This document shows positions 36,972 through 44,928 of a DNA stretch of 64,000 bases, piece after piece. Numbering within the stretch: position 1 is the stretch's first letter; each line of letters begins with the position of its first letter. A program made the position numbers and the translations under genes. Source of the stretch: Hymenobacter norwichensis DSM 15439. GTDB lineage: Bacteria > Bacteroidota > Bacteroidia > Cytophagales > Hymenobacteraceae. A model generated the notes under the pieces. It searched no databases, had not been told where the DNA came from, and saw nothing but the letters and a program-made list of their open reading frames with translations. The stretch spans positions 62,001-126,000 of the forward strand of contig NZ_ATVL01000009.1 of the NCBI RefSeq assembly GCF_000420705.1, read 5' to 3'.

Positions 36972-36991
36972 TGACTTCTGGCTTCCCATCC

Positions 36992-38731
36992 ATGAAAAAG
37001 ATATTCCCTTACTTGCTCGTCGGCTTGGCTGCTGCCTCGTGCAAAGACTCCGACGACTTCCTGGAGCCCAAAACCAATGCCCTGAGCGAGGAAACTGTGT
37101 TTACCGACAGCATCCGGACCATGGGCTTCCTGTCGCGCATCTACAGCAGTTCTGGCTACAGCTTCGACAAAGGCCGCTGGAACAGCCACGGCAATAGCGA
37201 GCAAGCTACCGACGACGCCGAATATTCCTACAGCGGGGCTTTCCAAGTGGCCGTAATGCTCTACAACGGCTCCGTGAGTCCCCTGGCGTTCCAGTCCAAC
37301 GGTCTGATTGCTGATATCTGGAACATTCCGTACGCCAACATCCGCCGTACCAACCTGTTTCTGGAAAAGCTACCTACCACGCCGCTTTCTGCCCCAACCC
37401 AGCAGCGGGTGGCTGCTGAGGCGCGCTTTCTACGGGCCTGGTACTATCATCACCTGCTCATCAACTACGGCGGTGTACCCCTGATTGGGGACAAGGTGTT
37501 TGAAATCAGCGACTTTCCCGACTACCCGCGCAGTTCCTACGCCGACTGCGTAGACTACGTGGTGAGCGAGCTGGACGCCGTGGCGGCGGTGCTGCCTACC
37601 GTGGCGGGCTACTCCGAGCAGGACTACGGCCGGGCCACCCGCGGCGCGGCCCTGGCCCTCAAGGCGCGGGTGCTGCTGTACGCGGCCAGCCCGCTCTTCA
37701 ACGGCGGCGCCGAAACCACCGACCCGGCGCTGGCCGCTATTGTCAGCTACCCTACCACCAGCACCACCCACTGGCAGCGGGCCGCCGATGCGGCGCTGGC
37801 CGTTATCAACTCCCGGCAGTACTCGCTGCACACCGACGCCACCCGGCCCGGCAACGGCTTTTACCAAGTGTTTCTGCGCCGCGTGAATCCGGAGTACATT
37901 TTTGCCGTGAATCGGGGAGCGAATAAGGAGTTCGAGATTTTCTATCTGCCCGCCAGTCGGTCGGGGCAATCCAACTCCATGCCCACCCAGAACCTGGTGG
38001 ATGCCTTCCCGATGAAGAACGGCAAGGCCATCACCGACCCTACCTCCGGCTACGACCCGCGCAATCCGTATGTGAACCGGGACCCCCGCTTCGGGTACAG
38101 CATCATCTTCAACACGTCGCGGTACTTCCTGCAATCGTCGGGGCAGCAGGCGGAAGTATTGACGTATGATGGGGCGCCGACCGACGGGTTTACGGCCGCC
38201 GGGCAGCGCACCGGCTACTACAGCCGCAAAATGTGTGACGAAACTCTGGCTGCCAATAGCCCTGGCAACACCGAGCGAGGCTGGCCTTTGCTGCGCTACG
38301 CCGAAGTGCTGCTTAGCTACGCCGAAGCCATCAACGAAACCGGCCAAACCGCCCTGGCCTACGACAAACTAAAGGAAATCCGCAGCCGCGCCGGTATTGA
38401 TGCCGGCACCAACGGCATGTATGGTCTTACGCCCAACATGACTGTAGCGCAGATGCGGGCCGTGATTCAGAATGAGCGCCGCGTGGAGCTGGCCAACGAA
38501 GACCATCGCTGGAATGACATTCGGCGCTGGAAAATTGCGGTAGCTGTGAACAACGGTTTCAATAAGCGCATGCAGATTACGCGCGGCGGTACTTCGCCGA
38601 ACTTCACCTACACGTATACCGTCACCAACTCGGTGCGGCAGCACGTGTTCCGGCCCAACCAGTACCTGATGCCCATCACCGACAGCGAGATTCGGAAGAT
38701 GCCAGCCATGCTGCAAAACCCCGGCTACTAA
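36992..38731 (+). CDS. SusD-3: surface glycan-binding lipoprotein
   Basis: 579 aa from the ATG at 36992 (MKKIFPYLLVGLAAASC). An ATG at 36971 overlaps the SusC-3 stop but would put seven extra residues ahead of the lipoprotein signal. After the Cys come KDSDDFLEPK, an acidic export signal. The fold is shown by EARFLRAWYYHHLLINYGG, ALKARVLLYAASPLFNGG, and the C-terminal ELANEDHRWNDIRRWKIA and MLQNPGY. Last gene of the operon; a clear terminator follows 43 bp downstream. Partner of SusC-3. Confidence 0.94.
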   Translation: MKKIFPYLLVGLAAASCKDSDDFLEPKTNALSEETVFTDSIRTMGFLSRIYSSSGYSFDKGRWNSHGNSEQATDDAEYSYSGAFQVAVMLYNGSVSPLAFQSNGLIADIWNIPYANIRRTNLFLEKLPTTPLSAPTQQRVAAEARFLRAWYYHHLLINYGGVPLIGDKVFEISDFPDYPRSSYADCVDYVVSELDAVAAVLPTVAGYSEQDYGRATRGAALALKARVLLYAASPLFNGGAETTDPALAAIVSYPTTSTTHWQRAADAALAVINSRQYSLHTDATRPGNGFYQVFLRRVNPEYIFAVNRGANKEFEIFYLPASRSGQSNSMPTQNLVDAFPMKNGKAITDPTSGYDPRNPYVNRDPRFGYSIIFNTSRYFLQSSGQQAEVLTYDGAPTDGFTAAGQRTGYYSRKMCDETLAANSPGNTERGWPLLRYAEVLLSYAEAINETGQTALAYDKLKEIRSRAGIDAGTNGMYGLTPNMTVAQMRAVIQNERRVELANEDHRWNDIRRWKIAVAVNNGFNKRMQITRGGTSPNFTYTYTVTNSVRQHVFRPNQYLMPITDSEIRKMPAMLQNPGY

Positions 38732-38773
38732 CTAGGGATACCAGCCCGGTTGGAACTGGCTTGGCAGGAAATC

Positions 38774-38812
38774 AAAGAGCCACTATACCTGCAAGGGGAG
38801 GTGGCTCTTTTG
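38774..38812 (+). terminator. Terminator of the SusC-2 to SusD-3 operon
   Basis: AAAGAGCCAC (38774-38783) pairs perfectly with GTGGCTCTTT (38801-38810) and the transcript continues with U residues. It closes the enzyme-free operon and separates it from the SusC-4 PUL. Confidence 0.85.
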
Positions 38813-38964
38813 TGTGCTGGTGGCCTTAACCCAGCAAGAAGAATTGGGGTTAGTGAGGACTTACACTATATGAATAGTATCGCCAAGTGGGGAAGCAGCG
38901 GAAAAGTTGCTAACGGCTAGCTAAGAGCCAGTGATGCAAACCTTCAGGCGAAAATGGCCCCCTG

Positions 38965-39013
38965 TTTTGCCGAAAACGGAGCCTGTGCAGCAATTGGTAA
39001 AGGGCTAGTTTTG
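38965..39013 (+). promoter_or_regulatory. PUL promoter P4 with upstream activator-like box (SusC-4)
   Basis: TTTTGCCGAAAAC (38965-38977) is followed after exactly 36 nt (counted from the G) by TAGTTTTG (39006-39013), a perfect TAnnTTTG -7 element. The -33 position has GTG instead of TTG. It lies 120 bp upstream of the SusC-4 ATG; TTCCCACA is at 39102-39109 in the leader. Confidence 0.7.
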
Positions 39014-39133
39014 AGACAAGAGCAGAATAAAGTTAAAGTGGCTTCAATGAGTTGCCAACATGTTGCTTTTTTCCGTCCTATCTGAGCCCCTCAACCTCAT
39101 CTTCCCACATTTGCTGGCGCCCGCCATTTTGGT

Positions 39134-42100
39134 ATGCAATTGAAACCTTTACTTCTCTGCGGAACGCTGGTGCCTTTGCAGGCGGCCTTGGCGGCTCCCA
39201 CCCACGGTAACATTTCGACCACCAAACCTGCCATTTCTACCGCTGCTCCACTAGCCGACGTAACCATTACAGGCCAGGTTAAGGATGAGAACGGAGCAGG
39301 GTTGCCCGGCGTGACGGTAGTGGTAAAAGGCACCACCATTGGCACGGGCACCGATGCTGATGGTCGGTTCACGTTGGTAGTACCCGAAACCAATGCCAAT
39401 GGCACGCTGGTAATTTCGTCGGTGGGCTATCTGGCGCAAGAAGTAGCCATTGGGGAACGTACCTCGTTTACGGTGCAGCTCAAAACCAATGCGCAGGCTC
39501 TAAGCGAAGTGGTGGTAGTGGGCTACGGTACCCAGAAACGCTCTGACGTAACGGGCTCGGTAGCCTCAGTACCAACGGACCGCTTGGAAAAAATTCCGGT
39601 TTCCAACGTGGCGCAGGCGTTGCAAGGGGCCGTAGCAGGCGTGCAGATTACGGCGCCATCTAGCGTGCCAGGCAGCCAGCCCAACATTCAGATTCGGGGG
39701 GTGCGCTCCATTACGGCCGGTACCAACCCGTATTTAGTAGTAGATGGGGTGCCGTTTCCGGGCAATCTCAACGACATCAACCCCAACGACATTGCTTCGA
39801 TTGAGATTTTGAAAGACGCCTCCTCGACGGCCATCTACGGTACGCGGGGCTCCAACGGCGTAATTCTGGTAACCACGAAACGCGGCAAAACCGGCAAGCC
39901 CCAGATTCGCTATAACGGCTACGGCGGCCCCGAGTACATGGTCAACAACCTGCACCCACTCGACGGGCCGGCGTTTTCCGAGAAATGGCAGGAGTTCACC
40001 CGTCAGCGCGGCATCAACCTCACGCCGGTGCCCAACACCGGGGAGCTGGACAACTACAATGCCGGCCGTACCACCGATTGGATGGACCTAATTAAACAGC
40101 AAGGCTCGATTCAGGACCACAACGCCTCCATTTCGGGGGGTACCGAAGACGTGAAGTACTTCGTGTCGGGCGACTATTTCAAGCAGAAGGGGATTATCAA
40201 GGGCTACCAGTTTCAGCGGATCAGCTTGCGCTCCAATATCGATGCTAACCTAACGCCTTGGCTGCGCATCGGTACTTCCTCGTTCTACTCCACGTCCAAC
40301 GACAATGGCGGCCGCGCCGACCTAAGTCTGGCGCAGGTGCTCAGTCCGTATGCCACGCCGTTCAACCCCGATGGCACCTACACTATCTTCCCCCAGCCGC
40401 CCGAGCAGCTAGTTAAAAACGCCTTGCTGGGCTTAACCACCCAGCGCGAGGACCGTGTAAACCAGCTCACGGGCACCGCCTACGCCGAGGTGGAACCCAC
40501 CTTTGTACAAGGCCTGAAATACCGGGTAAACGCCACTTATTCGTACCGGCCTGGTCGCTTTGCCAACTACAACGGCCGGCCGTTTGGTGATTTGCGCGGC
40601 ACCGCCCAGCTCGTCAACGATGAGCGCCAGAACTACACGGTGGAAAACCTGCTGTTCTACAACAAAACCATCGGCAAGCATCGCTTCGACGTAACGGCCC
40701 TCTATAGCGCCCAAGAAAACCGCTATTTCACAACCAGTGAAACGGCCACGGGCTTTATCAACGACCGAATCGGCTTCAATAGCATTGGCTCGGGCTCTAA
40801 TGCACCCGTTATCAGCTCGTTCAGCGACCGGCGTACCCTGGTATCACAGATGGGCCGCATCAACTACAACTACGACAGCCGCTACCTGCTCACTGTGACG
40901 GCTCGGCGCGACGGCTCGTCGGTGTTCGGAGCTGATGCCAGTAAGTACGCTACTTTCCCCTCTATTGCCTTGGGCTGGAACGTGGCCAACGAGGCCTTTC
41001 TGAGAGATCAGCAGACAGTAAACCTGCTGAAGCTGCGCTTTTCATATGGTACTACCGGCAACGAAGGCATCAACCCTTACCAGACCATTACGGGCAATGC
41101 GCTGCTGCAATACGCCTACGGTGGGGTGGCGGCCACGGGCCTGCGGGCTGACCGCATCGGCAACTCGCGGCTGAAGTGGGAGCAAACCACTAGCGCCAAC
41201 TACGCCGTGGACTTTGGCCTCCTCAAAAACCGCCTGACTGGTACCGTAGAATACTATAATGCCAAAACCGAAGACCTGCTGCTGAACCGTCAGATTCCGA
41301 TTATCTCGGGCTATGGCACCATTCTCGACAACGTGGGCTCGGTGCGTAACCAAGGCATAGAACTGAGCTTGACCACGGCCAACATTCAGACTCCTGATTT
41401 CACGTGGGAAACGACGCTGAACGCCTCTGGCAACCGCAACAAGCTGCTGAGCCTAGGCTACACCAGCGCCGATGATATCGGTAACCGCCTTTTCATTGGC
41501 CGCTCGCTGGGGGCTGTGTATGATTACGTGAAAACCGGCGTGTGGCAGCAGGGCGAAGACCCCACCGGCAAGGATGCCGGCGCCAAGCCCGGCGACCTGA
41601 AGTTTGAAGACCTCAACGGCGACGGTCAAATCACGAGTGTTGACCGCAAATACCTCGGCACGACTTTTCCTAAATGGCAGGGCGGTATCACCAATACCTT
41701 CACCTACAAAGGGTTCAGTTTACGGGTATTCATTCGGACGGTACAGGGAGTGCTCAAGAACAACAACAATCTGAACTTCCTGGACCTAGGCGGCCGCCTG
41801 AATGTGCCGCGTGAGGTCGGCTACTGGACGCCCCAAAACCAGAGCCAAGACCGCCCTGGCCTGAGCTATATCAACCCCCGCGGCTACGGTTTTCCTACCA
41901 ACGGCAGCTTCACGCGCCTTCAGGATGTAACCCTGAACTACGCTTTTCCGGCTCCACTAGTCGAAAAGCTCAAGTTGGGTACCTTATCCGTGTATGTAAG
42001 TGGGCGCAACCTCTACACCTGGACCAAGTGGGTGGGCTGGGACCCGGAGCAGACCTATACCCTCGGCAACGGTACTGGCAACATTGACAACCCGGTTAGT

Positions 42101-42223
42101 CTGCTTACCTCGTCCACCAACTTTAGCCCTACCACCAGCGTCAATAGCGGCGCGGCGGGCTCCAACCCGAACTTCCCCACTGTGCGGACGTTCGTGTTCG
42201 GCCTCAACATCGGTTTGCGCTAA
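39134..42223 (+). CDS. SusC-4: TonB-dependent outer-membrane transporter
   Basis: 1029 aa, ATG start, signal peptide ending LQAALA. N-terminal domain NGAGLPGVTVVVKGTTIGTG (with flanking residues), TonB-box segment LSEVVVVGYGTQKR, plug (NPYLVVDGVPFPG, ASIEILKDASSTAIYGTRGS), barrel, and the loop DLNGDGQITSVD. The N-terminus closely resembles SusC-1 over about the first 120 residues. First gene of an operon with SusD-4, GH43, GH35-B and DUF2264, so the imported glycan is probably a galactan-type oligosaccharide. Confidence 0.95.
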   Translation: MQLKPLLLCGTLVPLQAALAAPTHGNISTTKPAISTAAPLADVTITGQVKDENGAGLPGVTVVVKGTTIGTGTDADGRFTLVVPETNANGTLVISSVGYLAQEVAIGERTSFTVQLKTNAQALSEVVVVGYGTQKRSDVTGSVASVPTDRLEKIPVSNVAQALQGAVAGVQITAPSSVPGSQPNIQIRGVRSITAGTNPYLVVDGVPFPGNLNDINPNDIASIEILKDASSTAIYGTRGSNGVILVTTKRGKTGKPQIRYNGYGGPEYMVNNLHPLDGPAFSEKWQEFTRQRGINLTPVPNTGELDNYNAGRTTDWMDLIKQQGSIQDHNASISGGTEDVKYFVSGDYFKQKGIIKGYQFQRISLRSNIDANLTPWLRIGTSSFYSTSNDNGGRADLSLAQVLSPYATPFNPDGTYTIFPQPPEQLVKNALLGLTTQREDRVNQLTGTAYAEVEPTFVQGLKYRVNATYSYRPGRFANYNGRPFGDLRGTAQLVNDERQNYTVENLLFYNKTIGKHRFDVTALYSAQENRYFTTSETATGFINDRIGFNSIGSGSNAPVISSFSDRRTLVSQMGRINYNYDSRYLLTVTARRDGSSVFGADASKYATFPSIALGWNVANEAFLRDQQTVNLLKLRFSYGTTGNEGINPYQTITGNALLQYAYGGVAATGLRADRIGNSRLKWEQTTSANYAVDFGLLKNRLTGTVEYYNAKTEDLLLNRQIPIISGYGTILDNVGSVRNQGIELSLTTANIQTPDFTWETTLNASGNRNKLLSLGYTSADDIGNRLFIGRSLGAVYDYVKTGVWQQGEDPTGKDAGAKPGDLKFEDLNGDGQITSVDRKYLGTTFPKWQGGITNTFTYKGFSLRVFIRTVQGVLKNNNNLNFLDLGGRLNVPREVGYWTPQNQSQDRPGLSYINPRGYGFPTNGSFTRLQDVTLNYAFPAPLVEKLKLGTLSVYVSGRNLYTWTKWVGWDPEQTYTLGNGTGNIDNPVSLLTSSTNFSPTTSVNSGAAGSNPNFPTVRTFVFGLNIGLR

Positions 42224-42252
42224 CCCTTCCCACCTGATCTAGCATTCTGAAT

Positions 42253-43830
42253 ATGAAACGTTTTGCATTAGCATGTACGGTTTTGCTGGGTATGTCCCAG
42301 CTGATTAGCTCCTGTAAAGAGGATTTCCTAGATGAAAATCCGCCCTCGCTCTACACGCCTCAAACGGTGCTCGTCGATTCGCTGGGCTTTGAAGCCGCCA
42401 TGGGCGGTTTGCAATCGGTGGTGCGCGAGCAGTACACCCGCTCCGACGAGCAAGGCTTGCTGGGCATGATGCAGCTTGGCACCGACGTAGCCATTCCCGG
42501 CCAGGTGCAGGGCGCGGAAATACCGTATTACAACTACACGCTGCTCAACTCGCAAGACCGGGCCTCAGATGTGATGTGGAGTTGGGCGTATCGTACTATC
42601 AACAACGCCAACCAGATTATTCAGGCCGCAGAAACGGCCCCGGCCACGTTGCGGCAGGGGTATAAAAACCGCATTAGCGGCGAAGCGCGCTTCTACCGGG
42701 CGTACGCCTACAACTTCCTGGCCACCCTGTGGGGCGACGTACCCTTAATTGAGCAGGCTATTTCTTCGCCGCGCACCGATTTTACTCGTACCCCGGTGGC
42801 AGAGGTTAATATTTTCATCATCAATGATCTGACCACCGCTATTCCGAGCATGCTGCCAGCTAGCCAGGCTATTTCCGGTCGTATCACGCGGGGTGCGGCT
42901 CAGCAGTTGCTCGGCGAAGTGTATTTGCGCGCCAACCAGCCGGCTTTGGCCGAAACGCTGTTGCAAGCCGTTATCAGCAGCGGACAATACAGCCTGATTC
43001 GGGCCCGCTATGGGGTGCGCGCCTCGTCGCCCGGCGACTATTTTGCTGATATGTTCATCATTGGCAACCAGCGCCGTAGCCAAGGCAACACCGAACTGAT
43101 TTGGGGTATTGAGCAGCAGCTATTAGTACCGGGCGGCACTACCAGCGCCCAGCAGCGCCGTATGTGGGTGCCCGCTTACTACAACATCCGGGGCATGGCC
43201 CTCGCCGATTCGCTCGGTGGCCGGGGGCTAGGCCGTCTGCGCCTCAGCAACTGGGTGGATTATCGCCTGTATTCCACGCAGGACATGCGCAACTCCAAGT
43301 ACAACCTCAAGCGGCGCTTTTATTACAACGACCCTGCCCAAACCGCGTTATTTGGCCGGCGCGTAACGGGCCTGGTGGGTTCGGATACCATCTACAACAT
43401 CACGCCTTACACCACCAAGTGGAACCAGTTCGACCCGGCCGACACCTTCGGCTTCGGTACCATCAAGGACCTGACCATGATGCGCTTGGGTGAAACTTAC
43501 CTACTGCTAGCCGAGGCGCAGCTCAAGCAGGGTAACACTACCGGGGCCGCTGCCAGCATCAACGTGCTGCGCACCCGTGCCCAGGCTGCGCAGGTATCGG
43601 CCAGCGACATCACGCTGGACTTCATTCTGGATGAGCGCGCCCGCGAATTGATTGGGGAAGAGCAGCGCCGCATCACGCTGGTGCGCACAGGTACGCTCAT
43701 CTCCCGCACCCAGCGCCTGAACGGCGCTTCGGTTACGGGCTTAGCCACCAAGCACCAGTTGTTGCCCATCCCGCAAACCAGCATCGATCTGAACAGCGGC
43801 GCTGTTTTAACTCAAAATACTGGCTATTAA
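42253..43830 (+). CDS. SusD-4: surface glycan-binding lipoprotein
   Basis: 525 aa, ATG 29 bp after SusC-4, with TTCCCACC at 42227-42234 just upstream. Lipobox LISSC followed by KEDFLDENPPS, acidic. The fold is shown by ISGEARFYRAYAYNFLATLWGDVPL (in part), GRITRGAAQQLLGEVYLRAN and the C-terminal LLPIPQTSIDLNSG and TQNTGY. Partner of SusC-4. A short hairpin (43832-43860) lies in the 60-bp gap to the GH43 gene. Confidence 0.95.
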   Translation: MKRFALACTVLLGMSQLISSCKEDFLDENPPSLYTPQTVLVDSLGFEAAMGGLQSVVREQYTRSDEQGLLGMMQLGTDVAIPGQVQGAEIPYYNYTLLNSQDRASDVMWSWAYRTINNANQIIQAAETAPATLRQGYKNRISGEARFYRAYAYNFLATLWGDVPLIEQAISSPRTDFTRTPVAEVNIFIINDLTTAIPSMLPASQAISGRITRGAAQQLLGEVYLRANQPALAETLLQAVISSGQYSLIRARYGVRASSPGDYFADMFIIGNQRRSQGNTELIWGIEQQLLVPGGTTSAQQRRMWVPAYYNIRGMALADSLGGRGLGRLRLSNWVDYRLYSTQDMRNSKYNLKRRFYYNDPAQTALFGRRVTGLVGSDTIYNITPYTTKWNQFDPADTFGFGTIKDLTMMRLGETYLLLAEAQLKQGNTTGAAASINVLRTRAQAAQVSASDITLDFILDERARELIGEEQRRITLVRTGTLISRTQRLNGASVTGLATKHQLLPIPQTSIDLNSGAVLTQNTGY

Positions 43831-43831
43831 T

Positions 43832-43860
43832 CTGCTAGATAGCAGGCCGCTACCTAGCAG
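43832..43860 (+). other. Intercistronic hairpin between susD-4 and GH43
   Basis: CTGCTAG (43832-43838) pairs with CTAGCAG (43854-43860); an alternative fold pairs CTGCTA with the inner TAGCAG. It is at the same operon position as the larger hairpin after susD-1. Confidence 0.4.
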
Positions 43861-43890
43861 TAGTGGCCCCTGCCAAATACCTTGTATTAA

Positions 43891-44922
43891 ATGATGAAAT
43901 ATGTATTTCCGGCCTTGCTTGGGCTATGTCTGGGGGTGGTGAGTGCCCCGGTTGCCATGGCCCAAGGCCCGTCGTCGGTTGCTGCAACAACGGCGGCGGG
44001 CTTTCGGCCCGGCCAACTCTGGTACGACACCGAGGGTAACGTCATCAACGCCCACGGCGGCGGGGTCCTGCTGGTGGGCAAGACGTATTACTGGTACGGC
44101 GAGAAGCGCGCCCAGCACGAAGAAGAAGGCGTGAACGTATACTCTTCTAAAGACCTCTACAACTGGAAGTACGAAGGCGTGGCCCTCACACCCTCCACCG
44201 ACCCGCAGCACGATATTGCGGCTGGCTGCCTGATGGAGCGGCCCAAGGTTGTCTTCAACAAGAAGACTGGCAAGTACGTGATGTGGTTTCACCTGGAGCT
44301 AAAGGGCAAAGGCTACAGCGCCGCCCGCGCCGGCGTGGCCGTGGCCGACAAGCCCACCGGTCCCTTCAAATACGTGAGCAGCTTCCGGCCCAACGGCAAC
44401 ATGTCGCGCGACATGGGCCTGTACGTGGACGACGATGGGGCAGCGTACCACATCTACTCGTCAAGGGAAAATTACGATTTGCGCCTAGCTCAGCTTTCGC
44501 CTGATTATCTGACGGCTACCACCCAGGACACGCTGCTGTTTGCCAACCACCGCGAGGCCCCGGCCTTGTTCAAAACCGGTGGCAAATACTACCTCATCAC
44601 CAGCGGCTGCACCGGTTGGGCGCCCAACCAAGCCACCCTGCACGTGGCCGATAAGCTGTTCGGCCCCTGGACGTTAGTGGGTGACCCCATGACCGGCCCA
44701 AACGCCAAGCTCACCTACGGCGGGCAGTCAACGTACGTGCTGCCGGTGCCGGGTAAGAAAGACGCCTTTATCTTCATGGCCGATAAATGGAACCCCAAAG
44801 ACCTAAAGGACAGCCGCTATTTGTGGCTGCCAATCCAGTTCAAGGCCGGCCAGCCTACCATCGATTGGATGGACCAGTGGGACTTGGGGTTCTTCACGAA
44901 GGTATCCACCAAACAGCTATAG
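43891..44922 (+). CDS. GH43 enzyme of the exo-beta-1,3-galactanase type
   Basis: 343 aa with a signal peptide ending PVAMAQ; the second codon is also ATG. Single five-bladed propeller domain: INAHGGGVLL and YYWYGEKR at the start, FIFMADKW and SRYLWLPIQF near the end. Residues that match those reported for the fungal GH43_24 exo-beta-1,3-galactanase are Glu116 (MERPKV), Asp174 (SRDMGLYVD), Glu222 (REAPALF) and Gln279 (GGQSTYV); that subfamily has Gln where other GH43 enzymes have a catalytic Asp base. It would remove galactose units from the beta-1,3 backbone of type II arabinogalactan. Followed by GH35-B after 6 bp. The neighbouring subfamily GH43_34 is an alternative. Confidence 0.82.
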   Translation: MMKYVFPALLGLCLGVVSAPVAMAQGPSSVAATTAAGFRPGQLWYDTEGNVINAHGGGVLLVGKTYYWYGEKRAQHEEEGVNVYSSKDLYNWKYEGVALTPSTDPQHDIAAGCLMERPKVVFNKKTGKYVMWFHLELKGKGYSAARAGVAVADKPTGPFKYVSSFRPNGNMSRDMGLYVDDDGAAYHIYSSRENYDLRLAQLSPDYLTATTQDTLLFANHREAPALFKTGGKYYLITSGCTGWAPNQATLHVADKLFGPWTLVGDPMTGPNAKLTYGGQSTYVLPVPGKKDAFIFMADKWNPKDLKDSRYLWLPIQFKAGQPTIDWMDQWDLGFFTKVSTKQL

Positions 44923-44928
44923 CTCGTT

